From Prochlorothrix hollandica PCC 9006 = CALU 1027 (GTDB taxonomy: Bacteria; Cyanobacteriota; Cyanobacteriia; Prochlorotrichales; Prochlorotrichaceae): a stretch of 35,829 bases of DNA. The translations under genes were made by a program, and so were the position numbers. Location: contig NZ_KB235941.1 of assembly GCF_000332315.1 (NCBI RefSeq), forward strand, positions 1,096,106 to 1,131,934. Reading direction: 5' to 3'. Of the stretch, positions 15,834 through 26,800 are shown piece by piece. Numbering within the stretch: the stretch's first letter is position 1; each line of letters starts with the position of its first letter. Under the pieces are notes generated by a model. It searched no databases. It was given only the letters and a program-made list of their open reading frames with translations, and had not been told where the DNA came from.

Positions 15834-17897
15834 CAGCACACGATTAGTACCCTCACGATCGTCGGGTAGTACATTTGTTTTAGATTGTGTCCACTCAATA
15901 CTCCCATCCTGTTTCAGGGCTTCCGGCTTGGCTCCATAGCTCGCGTGCCACTCGTCCAAGCACCATTCCCGCACATTGCCGTGCATATCGTACAAACCCC
16001 AGGAATTAGCCGGAAATTGACCTACAGGGGTTGTCTGTTGCCGATGTTCCCCCTCAGGAGCGTTGCCATAGGGGTAATTGCCGTTATAGTTCACTAAATC
16101 TGGGGTGATGGTTTCCCCGAAGGAGAAGGGGGTTTGGGTTCCAGCGCGGCAGGCGTATTCCCATTCGGCTTCCGTGGGCAGGCGGTAATTGCGCCCGGTA
16201 CGATCGCTTAGCCGCTGGCAAAATTCCACTGCATCATCCCAACTCACGTCAATCACCGGTTTATTGGGATCCACAAATTTACTCTCGGAGTTTGTGGCGG
16301 GGTTGGTTCCCATCATGGCTTGATACTGGGCTTGGGTGATTTCATACTGTCCCATCCAAAACTCACGGGGGAAGTTCACCCGGTGCTGGGGGCCTTCATC
16401 AGAATCGCGCTGAACCTCATCATCCGGCGAACCCATCAGAAAATCCCCCGCCGGAATTTGCACCAAAGGCAGCAACACCCCGCCCCCCAAATCCTCCAGC
16501 CACCGGGTCACCGTTACAGACTCCCGCCGTCCCCCGTTGCCCAAAGAATCCAGCCCCGTCACCACATCCACCGCCACCACTTCCGACCTCAAACCCGCCA
16601 CAGCCCCCTCCGGAGACGGTTCCGGGAACGGTTCCGCTGGCGGGGGTGGCTCTGGGGCTGGGATATCCTCTGGAATCGCTTCTGGGGAAGGAGACCCATC
16701 CCCTGGTGCGGGATCTTCAGTCACCGTCCCCGGATTATCAAATAACCGCGACAGCAACACCCCCCCCAAAGTCACAACCCCCAACCCAACAAAAGTGCGT
16801 CGGTTCAGCAACTTAATCTGAGCAGAAGACTTGGGGCGCGGCGGCGCTACGGGAGGCCGGGGGTTCCTGGGGGCTGGAGGCTGGGGAGGACGAGGAGAAG
16901 GTGAGGCGGGGACTGTCCTGGGGGTAGGAGTTGGTGGAGGACTCGGCACCGTGGGAATTGGGGTTGGAGGTCTGGGAGGACGAACCGGCGGCGGCGCAAC
17001 AGACGACCCACCGGGCAAAACCCTTAACCAATCCTCCATGTGCTGGGGGCGCTGGTGGGTTTCCACCTGCAAACCCCACAGGATTGCATCACACAGGGAC
17101 GAACTCAGCCCCCCGTTATACTGCTGCGGCGGCTCCAGCAAATCGCGCCCATGCTTCAATATCGACAACTCCCGATTGCTCCCCTCCGGTGGCACCCGCC
17201 CCGTCACCATGCAATACAAAGTCGCCGCTAGGGCATAAATATCCGTATAGGCTCCCCGCTTGGCCTGGAGATCGTACTGCTCCGGGGGCGCAAATCCCGG
17301 CGTATAAAATTGGGTATGGGTTTGGATCACATCCTGGCGAAACTCCCGCGCAATGCCAAAATCAATCAGCACCGCCTCCTGCTGCCCTGAAACCCCATTG
17401 CGCCGCAGCAAAATATTATCGGGCTTAATATCCCGATGGACCAACCCTTTGCCATGGGCTACGGTTAAGGCTTCCCCCACCTGCCGGATATAAATCAGGG
17501 CTTCCTGCTCGGAAAGGCGCTGTTGGGGCTGTTTTTCCAAATAAACAGCCAAATCTTCCCCCTCCACATAATCCAGGGGCATACATTGCAAACTCAGGGT
17601 TTGCCCCCGTTGCTGGGGATGGGGCACAGTTTCCTGGAACAGTTCCCCCACCTTGACCACATGGGGATGGGTACATTTAGCAAGCTTGATCGCCTCATTA
17701 ATAAAGTCCTGCTGGAACTCCCCAAAGTCCCCCCGCTTTTGAATCTCATCCCGCAGGGTTTTGATCACGATTTTTTCGTCTTGGCGATCGCCCTGGCAAA
17801 TTTCCGCCAGGTAGGTAATGCCGAAGCCCCCTTCCCCCAAGACCCTCAAAATCTTGTACTTGCCCTTATTAACCCGTTGCCCCGCTGCCCAAGCCAT
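15723..17897 (-). CDS. Ser/Thr protein kinase fused to a formylglycine-generating-enzyme-like (FGE-sulfatase) domain
   Basis: The protein has 724 residues. Residues 12-285 are a Hanks-type kinase: GEGGFG (21-26), lysine in VIKTL (K46), HRDIKPDN (154-161, catalytic D156) and DFG (179-181), with APPEQY in the activation segment. A proline-rich linker (about 290-355) leads to one membrane helix (RRTFVGLGVVTLGGVLLSRL, about 365-388). A second acidic, proline-rich spacer precedes an FGE-sulfatase domain of C-type-lectin fold (about 475-724): IPAGDFLMGSP, YEITQAQYQAMMGTNP, PVIDVSWDDAVEFC, YRLPTEAEWEYACRAG, MHGNVREWCLDEW, LRGGSW and a terminal GFRVVLE. The kinase is probably cytoplasmic with the lectin-like domain outside. 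The ending matches cyanobacterial kinase-FGE fusions, some of which are targets of diversity-generating retroelements. Confidence 0.92.
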   Translation of the reverse strand: MAWAAGQRVNKGKYKILRVLGEGGFGITYLAEICQGDRQDEKIVIKTLRDEIQKRGDFGEFQQDFINEAIKLAKCTHPHVVKVGELFQETVPHPQQRGQTLSLQCMPLDYVEGEDLAVYLEKQPQQRLSEQEALIYIRQVGEALTVAHGKGLVHRDIKPDNILLRRNGVSGQQEAVLIDFGIAREFRQDVIQTHTQFYTPGFAPPEQYDLQAKRGAYTDIYALAATLYCMVTGRVPPEGSNRELSILKHGRDLLEPPQQYNGGLSSSLCDAILWGLQVETHQRPQHMEDWLRVLPGGSSVAPPPVRPPRPPTPIPTVPSPPPTPTPRTVPASPSPRPPQPPAPRNPRPPVAPPRPKSSAQIKLLNRRTFVGLGVVTLGGVLLSRLFDNPGTVTEDPAPGDGSPSPEAIPEDIPAPEPPPPAEPFPEPSPEGAVAGLRSEVVAVDVVTGLDSLGNGGRRESVTVTRWLEDLGGGVLLPLVQIPAGDFLMGSPDDEVQRDSDEGPQHRVNFPREFWMGQYEITQAQYQAMMGTNPATNSESKFVDPNKPVIDVSWDDAVEFCQRLSDRTGRNYRLPTEAEWEYACRAGTQTPFSFGETITPDLVNYNGNYPYGNAPEGEHRQQTTPVGQFPANSWGLYDMHGNVREWCLDEWHASYGAKPEALKQDGSIEWTQSKTNVLPDDREGTNRVLRGGSWSFNARNTRSADRDRHLRVNRNYFNGFRVVLE

Positions 17898-17957
17898 GGT
17901 GCCCGTCCCCTGCTAAGCGCCAAAACATTAGCCCTAGCATAGCACCAATCCCCAAAC

Positions 17958-18003
17958 GCCCGATCGGACACAAAAACCGCACCCCTACGGTTCACGATCG
18001 GGC
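17958..18003. other. Inverted repeat in the kinase/mfd divergent intergenic region
   Basis: GCCCGATCG (17958-17966) is repeated in inverted orientation as CGATCGGGC (17995-18003), with a second inner pair AACCG/CGGTT. It sits midway between two divergent genes, where both promoters must lie, so it may be an operator or simply a HIP1-rich palindrome. A GATAAACT stretch at about 18074 could be a -10 region for mfd, but no clear -35 accompanies it. Confidence 0.35.
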
Positions 18004-18116
18004 AAAAACCTTGGGTGAGCAGACGGACTGAGTTGCAGTTTAGGCGATCGGTGATGGTTGGGGAAAGCGAACAAGATAAACTGTGATTATCTTAATGTTC
18101 TGACTCCCTGCTGCCC

Positions 18117-21100
18117 ATGGCCTTTTCCTCCATTATTCGGACCATTGCCCAAGCTCCCCTCACCCTGGACCTCCAGCAGCGGCTGGCCACCCATGGTCAT
18201 TTGCGGCTGACCGGAGCAAGTCGCCTACCCAAAGGCATCGTGATTAGCGGGTTAGCCCAGGCGGAACAGCGGCCCCTCTGTGTTGTGACAGCAACCCTAG
18301 AGGAGGCGGGACGCTGGGCGACCCAGTTGGAAACCATGGGCTGGAGTACGGTGCATTTTTACCCCACATCGGAATCCTCACCCTACGAACCTTTTGATCC
18401 AGAGTCGGAAATGGTGTGGGGACAGTTGCAGGTGCTGGCGGATTTGGTCAGCTTCCAGGGGTCAGAAAAGCTGGCGATCGTGACCACAGAACGCGCCCTC
18501 CAGCCCCATTTACCGCCACGGGCTGTTTTTGAAACCCAGTGCTTGACCCTGGAAAAAGGGATGGAAGTGGATTTGAAGGGCTTAAGCGATCGCATTGCGG
18601 AATTGGGCTATGAACGGGTTTCAGTGGTGGAAACCGAGGGTCGGTGGAGTCGGCGGGGGGATATTGTTGATATTTTCCCGGTGGCCTCGGAATTACCCGT
18701 GCGTTTGGAGTGGTTTGGGGATGAGTTGACACGGCTGCGGGAATTGGATCCCAGTAGTCAGCGATCCCTTGAAGCCATCGCCCAACTGACCTTGACCCCC
18801 ACCAGCTACAGTCCCCTGATCCGCCAGGAACTGCTGAACCAGCAGTCCACCGGTTTAGACCTGGGGATCTACTTAGATCCCGAAGACCAGGAAAAACTGC
18901 GGGAGAATCAGCCCGTGGACGGATTGCGGCGATTTTTGGGCCTAGCCTTTGCCCAGCCCGCTTCCCTGGTGGACTATCTGCCCGCCAACACCTTAGTGGT
19001 GCTGGATGAGGTGGATCAGTGCCAGGGCCACAGCGATCGCTGGGGGGAACATGTGGGGGACCAATGGCGGGGGTTGGCCCTCAGTTTGCCCCCATTGCAC
19101 CGCAGCTTTGGGGAGTGCCTAGCCCACCTGGAGTCGTTTGCCACCGTGCAACTGTCCCAACTCCAGGAGGATGTGGTTCCGGTCAACTCCACCTTGGCCC
19201 AATTGGTGGCTAACCCCCAACCCAGCCCCCAGCCCAGCCTCCACCGTCCCTATCACCTCAACCTGGCCAGTCGTCCCTTCCCCGCCATCCCCCATCAGTT
19301 TGCCCGCATGGCGGAGACTATTCGGGAGGAGCGCGATCGCCCCTTTGCCGTGTGGTTGTTTTCCGCTCAGCCATCCCGCACCGTGTCCCTGCTGCAAGAA
19401 CATGACTGCCATGCCCAATTTGTGCCCAATCCTCGCGATTACCCGGCCATTGACAAGCTAAAGGTGCAACATGTGCCCATTGCCCTTAAATACTCTGGTC
19501 AGGCAGAATTAGAAGGGTTTATCTTACCCACCTTCCGGTTAGTGGTGGTGACCGATCGGGAGTTTTTCGGTCAGCATAGCCTCGCCAGTCCTAGCTATGT
19601 GCGCAAACGCCGCCGCGCCGCCTCGAAACAGGTGGATCTCAACACGTTACAACCGGGGGACTATGTAGCCCACCGTAACCATGGGGTGGGGCGGTTTATG
19701 CAACTGGAAAGCCTGACCCTCCATGGGGAAACCCGAGACTATCTAGTGGTGCAATATGCTGATGGTTTACTACGGGTTGCAGCGGATCAAGTGGGAGCCT
19801 TGTCCCGGTTCCGAGGCAGCGGTGGCCAAGCGCCCCAGTTAAATAAACTAACCGGCAAAGCCTGGGAAAAAACCAAAGCAAAAGCCAAAAAAGCCATTCA
19901 AAAAGTGGCGGTGGATCTGTTGAAACTCTATGCCCAGCGCAGTCAGCAACAGGGGTTTGCCTACCCTGCTGATCAACCCTGGCAGCAGGAATTAGAAGAC
20001 TCTTTTCCCTACCAGGCCACCTCTGACCAACTGAAGGCGGTGCAGGATGTGAAGCTGGATATGGAGAGCGATCGCCCCATGGATCGCTTGGTCTGTGGGG
20101 ATGTGGGCTTTGGCAAAACCGAAGTGGCCATTCGCGCTATTTTCAAGGCCGTTGTCGCCGGGAAACAGTGCGCCCTCCTGGCCCCCACCACCATTTTGAC
20201 CCAACAGCATTACCACACCCTCAAGGAACGCTTTGCCCCCTATCCCATCCAGGTGGGGTTACTGAATCGCTTTCGATCGGCCTCGGAACGGCGCACGATT
20301 TTGCAACGGCTGGAAACGGGGGAATTGGATGTGGTGGTGGGAACCCATCAACTGTTGGGCAAAGCCGTCAACTTCAAAGCCTTGGGAATGCTGGTGGTGG
20401 ACGAAGAACAGCGCTTTGGGGTGAACCAAAAGGAGAAAATCAAAACCCTCAAAACCCAGGTGGATGTGTTAACCCTCAGTGCCACTCCCATCCCCCGCAC
20501 CCTTTATATGACCTTGTCGGGGGTGCGGGAAATGAGCCTAATCACCACGCCGCCGCCGTCCCGCCGCCCGATCCAAACCCATCTGGCTCCCCATGACTTG
20601 GAAACGGTGCGATCGGCGGTGTCCCAGGAACTGGATCGGGGGGGGCAGGTGTTTTATGTGGTGCCCCGGGTGGAGGGCATCGAAACCGTGGCCGCACGGG
20701 TGCAGGAGATGGTGCCCAGTGCCCGCATGGCGATCGCCCATGGCCAAATGGATGAGTCGGAGCTGGAGGCCACTATGCTAGCCTTCAGCAGTGGGGAGGC
20801 GGATGTGATGGTCTGTACGACTATCATTGAGTCAGGGCTAGATATTCCCAGGGTTAACACGATTTTGATTGAAGATGCCCAGTATTTTGGGCTATCCCAG
20901 CTTTACCAACTGCGGGGCCGGGTGGGACGGGCCGGGATCCAGGCCCATGCATGGCTCTTCTACCCCAGCCGGGACAAACTAACGGACAAGGCCCGGAAGC
21001 GGCTGCGGGCGATCCAGGAGTTCGCGACCCTGGGTTCCGGCTATCAGTTGGCCATGCGGGACATGGAGATTCGGGGGGTGGGGAATTTGCTGGGGGTGGA

Positions 21101-21653
21101 GCAGTCGGGGCAAATGGAGACCATTGGCTTTGATCTCTACATGGAAATGCTGGAGGAGGCGGTGCAGGAAATCCGGGGCCAGAAGATTCCTACGGTGACG
21201 GAAACCCAAATTGATCTCAACCTGACGGCCTTTATCCCTGGGGATTACATTCCCGATGCCGATGAGAAAATGAGTGCTTACCGATCGGTGGCAACGGCCA
21301 AGACCAAGCAGGAATTGGTGCGCATTGCGGCAGATTGGGCCGATCGCTATGGGGCTATTCCTGGCCCAGCCCAGCAAATGTTTAAGATTATGGAACTGAA
21401 ACAGTTGGCTAAAACCGTAGGTTTTGCCCGTATTAAGCCGGAGGGTCAGCATGTGGTGCTGGAAACCCCCATGGAGGAACCCGCCTGGACCCTCTTGAAG
21501 GAAACCCTGGATGGGAAACTCCATCAGCGTTTTGTCTACACCACTGGCAAGGTAACAGTGCGGGGGTTGGGGGTGTTTAAGGTGCAACAGCAGGTGGAGT
21601 CCCTGATTGAGTGGCTGGGGACGATGCAGAAAGCAGTCGCCAGGGATGATTGA
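18117..21653 (+). CDS. mfd: Transcription-repair coupling factor Mfd
   Basis: The protein has 1178 residues, normal for Mfd. It removes RNA polymerase stalled at DNA lesions and recruits UvrA to start nucleotide excision repair. The N-terminal UvrB-like region (about 1-400) includes [18 protein letters not shown] and [20 protein letters not shown]. The RNA-polymerase-interacting CarD-like domain follows ([20 protein letters not shown]). The RecG-like translocase has [14 protein letters not shown] (P-loop 661-668), DEEQRFGV (762-765 for DEEQ), [13 protein letters not shown] and [12 protein letters not shown]-type motifs (here [14 protein letters not shown]), with [10 protein letters not shown] as motif VI. 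The C-terminal autoinhibitory domain is intact ([20 protein letters not shown]). The gene has its own upstream region, divergent from the kinase-FGE gene. Confidence 0.98.
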   Translation: MAFSSIIRTIAQAPLTLDLQQRLATHGHLRLTGASRLPKGIVISGLAQAEQRPLCVVTATLEEAGRWATQLETMGWSTVHFYPTSESSPYEPFDPESEMVWGQLQVLADLVSFQGSEKLAIVTTERALQPHLPPRAVFETQCLTLEKGMEVDLKGLSDRIAELGYERVSVVETEGRWSRRGDIVDIFPVASELPVRLEWFGDELTRLRELDPSSQRSLEAIAQLTLTPTSYSPLIRQELLNQQSTGLDLGIYLDPEDQEKLRENQPVDGLRRFLGLAFAQPASLVDYLPANTLVVLDEVDQCQGHSDRWGEHVGDQWRGLALSLPPLHRSFGECLAHLESFATVQLSQLQEDVVPVNSTLAQLVANPQPSPQPSLHRPYHLNLASRPFPAIPHQFARMAETIREERDRPFAVWLFSAQPSRTVSLLQEHDCHAQFVPNPRDYPAIDKLKVQHVPIALKYSGQAELEGFILPTFRLVVVTDREFFGQHSLASPSYVRKRRRAASKQVDLNTLQPGDYVAHRNHGVGRFMQLESLTLHGETRDYLVVQYADGLLRVAADQVGALSRFRGSGGQAPQLNKLTGKAWEKTKAKAKKAIQKVAVDLLKLYAQRSQQQGFAYPADQPWQQELEDSFPYQATSDQLKAVQDVKLDMESDRPMDRLVCGDVGFGKTEVAIRAIFKAVVAGKQCALLAPTTILTQQHYHTLKERFAPYPIQVGLLNRFRSASERRTILQRLETGELDVVVGTHQLLGKAVNFKALGMLVVDEEQRFGVNQKEKIKTLKTQVDVLTLSATPIPRTLYMTLSGVREMSLITTPPPSRRPIQTHLAPHDLETVRSAVSQELDRGGQVFYVVPRVEGIETVAARVQEMVPSARMAIAHGQMDESELEATMLAFSSGEADVMVCTTIIESGLDIPRVNTILIEDAQYFGLSQLYQLRGRVGRAGIQAHAWLFYPSRDKLTDKARKRLRAIQEFATLGSGYQLAMRDMEIRGVGNLLGVEQSGQMETIGFDLYMEMLEEAVQEIRGQKIPTVTETQIDLNLTAFIPGDYIPDADEKMSAYRSVATAKTKQELVRIAADWADRYGAIPGPAQQMFKIMELKQLAKTVGFARIKPEGQHVVLETPMEEPAWTLLKETLDGKLHQRFVYTTGKVTVRGLGVFKVQQQVESLIEWLGTMQKAVARDD

Positions 21654-21700
21654 ACCTAAAATACCTACACTTACCCATAAAACCTGGACTCGTTCGTAGT

Positions 21701-21716
21701 AACGACTTCAGTCGTT
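21701..21716. repeat. Short palindrome AACGACT-TC-AGTCGTT
   Basis: A 7-bp perfect stem with a 2-base loop, preceded by CGTAGT. It belongs to the widespread cyanobacterial GTAGTAGCGACTTNAGTCGC type of short palindrome. A second member lies at 22201-22216 in the opposite orientation, on the other side of the 135-bp tandem repeats. Confidence 0.6.
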
Positions 21717-21776
21717 GCCCCCCAGAGAGCTATGAGATCATCCTAGGGGTTTACTGGGCATAACCATCGCCGATCT

Positions 21777-22172
21777 AAAGGTTGCTCGTTGGGTTTCGTT
21801 CCTCTACCCAACCTACGATCGGAAAAGCCCAAAAGGGTAGGTTGGGTTGAGCTTGCAACTAGTTTAGGCTCATGTTCCCAATCTACCAGGCGAAACCCAA
21901 CACAGAGAGTCAAAGGTTGCTTGTTGGGTTTCGTTCCTCTACCCAACCTACGATCGGAAAAGCCCAAAAGGGTAGGTTGGGTTGAGCTTGCAACTAGTTT
22001 AGGCTCATGTTCCCAATCTACCGGGCGAAACCCAACACAGAGAGCCAAAGGTTGCTTGTTGGGTTTCGTTCCTCTACCCAACCTACGATCGGAAAAGCCC
22101 AAAAGGGTAGGTTGGGTTGAGCTTGCAACTAGTTTAGGCTCATGTTCCCAATCTACCGGGCGAAACCCAACG
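21777..22172. repeat. Three tandem copies of a 135-bp repeat
   Basis: Units begin at 21781, 21916 and 22051 with GTTGCT(C/T)GTTGGGTTTCG and are almost identical. Each contains CTACCCAACCTACGATCGG, AAGGGTAGGTTGGGTTGAGC and GGCGAAACCCAAC. The CCCAACCTAC and GTAGGTTGGG blocks face each other and can form a strong hairpin, and the outer GTTGGGTTTCG pairs with CGAAACCCAAC. The period is a multiple of three, so both strands stay open as 45-residue peptide repeats. These are not taken as genes. A degenerate partial copy is visible near 35420-35482. Confidence 0.95.
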
Positions 22173-22200
22173 GAGTGCTTTGTAAGTGTCTACAAACCAA

Positions 22201-22216
22201 AGCGACTAAAGTCGCT
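22201..22216. repeat. Short palindrome AGCGACT-AA-AGTCGCT
   Basis: A 7-bp perfect stem followed by ACTACAAACC. It is the inverted partner of the palindrome at 21701-21716. The stop codon of the Rpn nuclease gene (complement of 22218-22220) lies directly against its end. Confidence 0.6.
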
Positions 22217-22217
22217 A

Positions 22218-23240
22218 CTACAAACCATTGACTGTTGAGGGGGCTAGGGCAGCGGCCACGATCGCCCCTTTCAACCGCCCTAAGGGATCCGACGTACCGA
22301 AAGCAGCAGAGCTAGCTAACTCCGAGGGCACCGTCCCAAACCCCAATTGCAGCACCAGGGTCACCGCCTCTGGCAACTCATCAGGGCGGGCGGGTAATAA
22401 TGCCACCAAGTCTCCCCAGCGATCGCTATCCCACTGCACCAACGGATCTAGGGCCGCCTCCAACTCCCCATCCACTGCCCCAAACTGTTTCTGCAACAGC
22501 CGTGCCAAGGTGCGCCGTCGTTCCACCTCCAACCCCCGTGCCAACCCTTGCTCCAAACCCTGTTCCAAACCCTGTTCCAAACCCTCGTTTAAGGCTTCTT
22601 GATAAACCTTGGTGCGCTTTAGTTCAGCAAGTCCTAACATGGCTTCAATCTCCTGGCGGCTGAGGTTCTCGAACTTATAGACCATGATAGTCTCGATCAA
22701 ATCAATAATTTCAGGGGTGGGAACTTGGCCCAGGGACTCCTGGGGGGCACGGCGCAGAAGATCTTGGGCTTGGGCGATGGCCCGGTTCCCCTCCGCCACG
22801 ATCAGGTGCAGCAGACCCAGCCCCAAGGGTAGGTGGGCTGGATCCCCCAGGTGATCCAGATAGATACGGTTGCCCCGATCGCTGACCAGCAGATCGCGAT
22901 GGAGCCGAGGATCGGGGGGTTCCAGGGCGATCGAGGGATAGAGGACGATAGCCCGCCAATCGGGGGTTTGGGGATATTGCTTGAGGTAGAGGAAGAGTTC
23001 CGCAAAAAGACGGTGATAGAGGTGAGGATCAGGCTGAAATTGAACTTCAATAAAGTAAAGGGGTTCCGCACTCTGGGGATCGAGGGGAGTCAGGATGCCA
23101 TCCAGACGGAAAGCGGTTTGTTTGAGTTCAACAGACCGAAAACAGTAGTTTTGGGCAGCATCAGGCGATCGCCCCAGGAGTTGAAATAAAATTTCTGGGG
23201 CAGTGTGGAAGAGGCGATAAAAGAGACTATCGGTTTTCAT
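22218..23240 (-). CDS. Rpn family (DUF2887) PD-(D/E)XK nuclease-like protein
   Basis: The protein has 340 residues. The opening MKTDSLFYRLFHTAPEILFQ is typical of cyanobacterial DUF2887 proteins of the Rpn/YhgA-like transposase-nuclease group. The core has VELKQTAFRLDGIL (Asp) and LYFIEVQFQPDPHLYHRLF (E-x-Q), the PD-(D/E)XK-type metal site with Gln in the lysine place. QEIEAMLGLAELKRTKVYQEALNEG leads into a tandem GLEQGLEQGLEQG run, which is common in the family and prone to slippage. Rpn proteins are DNA nucleases that raise recombination. The tail after LPARPDELP (about 50 residues) looks like an extension that ends inside repeat DNA. Confidence 0.9.
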   Translation of the reverse strand: MKTDSLFYRLFHTAPEILFQLLGRSPDAAQNYCFRSVELKQTAFRLDGILTPLDPQSAEPLYFIEVQFQPDPHLYHRLFAELFLYLKQYPQTPDWRAIVLYPSIALEPPDPRLHRDLLVSDRGNRIYLDHLGDPAHLPLGLGLLHLIVAEGNRAIAQAQDLLRRAPQESLGQVPTPEIIDLIETIMVYKFENLSRQEIEAMLGLAELKRTKVYQEALNEGLEQGLEQGLEQGLARGLEVERRRTLARLLQKQFGAVDGELEAALDPLVQWDSDRWGDLVALLPARPDELPEAVTLVLQLGFGTVPSELASSAAFGTSDPLGRLKGAIVAAALAPSTVNGL

Positions 23241-23363
23241 GGGGAGAACGACGGGGGGAGAGCCAGGATAGCGACAGAGGAGCCAGGAAATTGGCTAGGA
23301 CAGCGGCGGCACGGGGAAACAAGGGAGATGGCGATCCCAAAACCCCTTAGGACCGGGGGCGGT

Positions 23364-23780
23364 TTAGGAGGGGCGGCGGTGACTGGCTTCCACCACCATG
23401 TGGACATTGCCACGGGGATTAAAGTCCCCTGTGACGGTCATATCGAGGGGATCGCAGGCTGCCACCAAGTCATCCAGCACCTGGTTCACGGCTTCTTCGT
23501 GGGAAATATAGCGATCGCGGTATTGATTAATGTAAAGCTTAAGGGCTTTCAGTTCCAGGGTTTTTTCGTGGGGGCGGTAGGTGATATGGAGGGTGGCAAA
23601 GTCGGGATAGCCGGAAAAGGGGCATTTACAGGTGAATTCCGGCAGGGTGATCTGGACGCTGTAGGATCGACCGGGGCGGGGGTTGGGGAAGGTGATCAGT
23701 TGACCGTCTTCAATGAGGCGCTCCCCATATTTAACGGTGGGGGTTGCGGAGAGATGGGTACTGTTGCTGGGGCTGCTCAA
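23364..23780 (-). CDS. queF: NADPH-dependent 7-cyano-7-deazaguanine reductase QueF
   Basis: The protein has 138 residues, the usual size of the short (unimodular, FolE-like) QueF. It reduces preQ0 to preQ1 in queuosine synthesis. The active-site cysteine lies in EFTCKCPFSGYPDFATLHI, the substrate-binding Glu in LELKALKLYINQYRDRYISHE, and the tail has GDFNPRGNVHMVVEA. The start is a TTG at 23780: no ATG is suitably placed, and TAGGAG lies at a good distance upstream of the TTG on the minus strand. The neighbours are unrelated. Confidence 0.97.
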   Translation of the reverse strand: MSSPSNSTHLSATPTVKYGERLIEDGQLITFPNPRPGRSYSVQITLPEFTCKCPFSGYPDFATLHITYRPHEKTLELKALKLYINQYRDRYISHEEAVNQVLDDLVAACDPLDMTVTGDFNPRGNVHMVVEASHRRPS

Positions 23781-23882
23781 GGCACTAGACTCCTACGAAT
23801 CAAAGGGGGCAGCCTTAGATTATATCAAGGGCACGGGGACTTGATGGCCAGGGAGTTTTCTGTTTTCCTACCGATTGCCCCC

Positions 23883-26800
23883 TTAGCCGTTGTCATCTTC
23901 CACCACGGCGTTACGATCGAGGAGCAGGAGATCCCGTAGCTGGTTGGTATCCAGATTACTGAGCCAATTTTCCCCCTCACCGATGACCTGTTCGGCTAAC
24001 TCTTTTTTGCTTTCCATCAAATCGTGGATACGCTCTTCCAGGGTGCCACTACAGACAAACTTATGGACTTGGACATTGCGGGTTTGGCCAATGCGAAAGG
24101 CCCGATCGGTGGCCTGATTTTCCACGGCGGGATTCCACCAGCGATCGAAATGGAAGACATGGTTAGCACGGGTCAGATTTAAGCCCACCCCCCCCGCCTT
24201 CAGGGACAAAATCATAATGCGAGGGGCTTGGGGATCCTGTTGAAAACGATCGACCATGGTTTCCCGATCCCCTTTGCGAGTAGAACCATAGAGGAAGAAA
24301 ACTTCTTGTTGCCACTGCTGTTGCAAATAGCTCTGGAGTAATTTGCCCCACTCCGCAAACTGGGTGAAAATTAGGGCGCGATCGCCCTCGGCCTGCACCT
24401 CCTCCAGCAGTTGATCCAGTCGCTGTAGTTTGGCCGATCGCTGGCAAAAAGTGGCGGCGGCAGTGGGGCTATTCCCCGGATTATGGTCCGTTTTCAGGAA
24501 CAGTTGGGGATGGTTGCACACCTGTTTCAGTTTCGTCAGCAGCCCCAACACTAGGCCATGGCGTTGAATACCCTGGGCTTCGGCAATGGCGGCGAGGGTT
24601 TGATCCACCACCGTTTGGTATAACTGGGCTTGTTCCTCTGAAAGACCACAGAATACGGCCATTTCCTGTTTTTCCGGCAAATCCTGAATAATGGTTTTGT
24701 CGGTTTTGAGGCGGCGCAAAATAAAGGGCTGCACCAGCGATCGCAGGGTCGCCAAGGAAGCCGTGTCCCCATAGCGCTCAATGGGCACCGTAAAGCGGCG
24801 TTGGAAAAAGTTACGGGGTCCCAGGTAACCGGGATTGAGGAAGTCCATAATGGCCCACAGTTCCCCCAGACGGTTTTCCACCGGTGTCCCCGTCAGGGCA
24901 ATGCGGAAGCGGGGGGTAGCATCCGGTTCATTAGGATCAACTTGAGCTAATTGGCGGACGGCTTGGGACTGCTTGGTCTCGGCGTTTTTAATGTTTTGCG
25001 CTTCATCGAGGACAATTCCCTGCCAGTTGACCCCCTGAAGATCTGTTTGATCGCGACAGACCAAGGCATAACTGGTAACAATTAAGTTCTGATCTTGAGC
25101 CATAGTGCGCAATGCTTTGCCCTTGGGACGACTCTCCCCATGGTGTACGCTAACCCGCAGTTGGGGGGCAAACTTTTTGGCTTCCCGCTGCCAGTTGCCC
25201 AAAACAGAGGTGGGACAGACCAGCAACACCGGCTGGGTTAAGAGTCCCTCGGTTTTGAGGTGCAATAAAAAGGCAATGAGTTCAATGGTTTTCCCCAGCC
25301 CCATGTCATCGGCGAGGCAAGCCCCCAGGTTCCAGCGTTGCAAAAAGGTGAGCCACCCCACCCCCCGTTCCTGGTAAGGGCGCAGGGTGCCCCGGAATCC
25401 CGCCGGAGCCGCCAGGGGTTCCAGGGTTTGGTTACCGGAGAGGGTGGTCACCAGTTCCTGCAAGGAACCCGCCGCCTCAAAGTCCACCACCGGCAATTTG
25501 CTGAGGGTCTGGGTTTCGCCACTGCTAATGCGGAGGGCATCTTCTAGGGATAAATTGGGTTGATCCTTACGACTGCTGAAGAATTCCCGCGCCGCCTTAA
25601 TGTCTTGGGGTCGCAGTTCCAGCCATTCCCCATTGACCTGCACCAAGGGGGAATCTTGGGCCACCAGTGCCTCAAAGTCTTTCTGGGAAAAGGTTTGTCC
25701 CCCCAGGGATAGCTCCCACTGGAACTGCAACAGGCTCTGTAAGCCTAACCCCGGTTTGGCGGTGGCTAGGGCTGCTTTGACACTTAACCCCAGGCGATTG
25801 GCAATGGTTTCCCCCTGGAGGCTGGGGGGCAAGAGGACGCTGAGACCTTGATCCTGTAAGCGCCATGCCACGGTTTTAATGAAGTTATAGGCTTCCCCCG
25901 CGTCTAAGGCACAGGTGCAGGGGGTGGGGGTGTCCAGGCTGGGTTCCAGGCGGGGATAGAGGTGGGCGGCTCGTCCTAGGCCCAGCAGTAGGGTTTCCTG
26001 GGGTTGGGGCACGGTGCGGTCTCCCTGTACCCAGTGTTCCACGGGATGTTGCCAAATGTCCTCGGCCCAGATCTGAAAGGTGGGGTCATCATCGGCTTGG
26101 AGACTGTAGCGCAGTTGCCAGGGATCCGTGGGTTGGGCCGGGGTGGGGGGTTCCAGCACCAGACAGGTGCGGTATTGGTGTTGGTGATGACTGAGGGGGG
26201 TGGCCCACCGTTCCAGGTTGGCGGCGAGGCGGCTCAGTTGTTCGGGATCCGCCGATCGCGGTGTCGTGCTCCCCAGCCCCTGGAGCCAGGTGTAGAGGGT
26301 GGGATCCAACTCTGTGGCCTTGGGTTGGGGTAGGGTGGCCCGCACCTGGGCATCGATCAGGGCATTGAGGAAATGGCGCAGGAGTTGGCGGGGAGGTGTG
26401 GGCAGGGGGTTGGCGATCGCCTCTGGACAGTGGGGGCTGGTGACGGTACAGACCTGGGGCATATCCCGCAGCGATCGCTCAAACATGTGGCGATCCTGCC
26501 GCCCATCCAACACCCCCTGCCAACCGGCTTGAAAGACGGTTTGATAGGCGGACTGGGGCACTGCCTGCAAAAGGGGTAGAAACTTGCCGCGACACAGCAG
26601 ATCCAAGACCCAGCGGGCACAGTGTAGCCAAAACCGCAAATCCCCGGCCAAGGGAGACTGCTCACTGACGCTGAGGCTAAGGGGAAGGGTGGTCAGCCAG
26701 GTCAAGGCTTGGTGGGGGCTGAGGACCAGGCCAGTCACCTGCCAGGGAAAGAGGGGATCGGGTGCCTGGTGGTCGTCGGGGAGGGGAGTGGCGGGGAGGG

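Noticed and set aside
20979-21587. A 202-codon frame opposite mfd
   Set aside because: It is a shadow of mfd; the histidine- and proline-rich composition is typical of antisense GC-rich DNA.
21743-22238. Repeat proteins of 149 (plus) and 119 (minus) residues over the 135-bp array
   Set aside because: Both strands are open only because the unit length is a multiple of three; codon use and the absence of homologous domains argue against coding.
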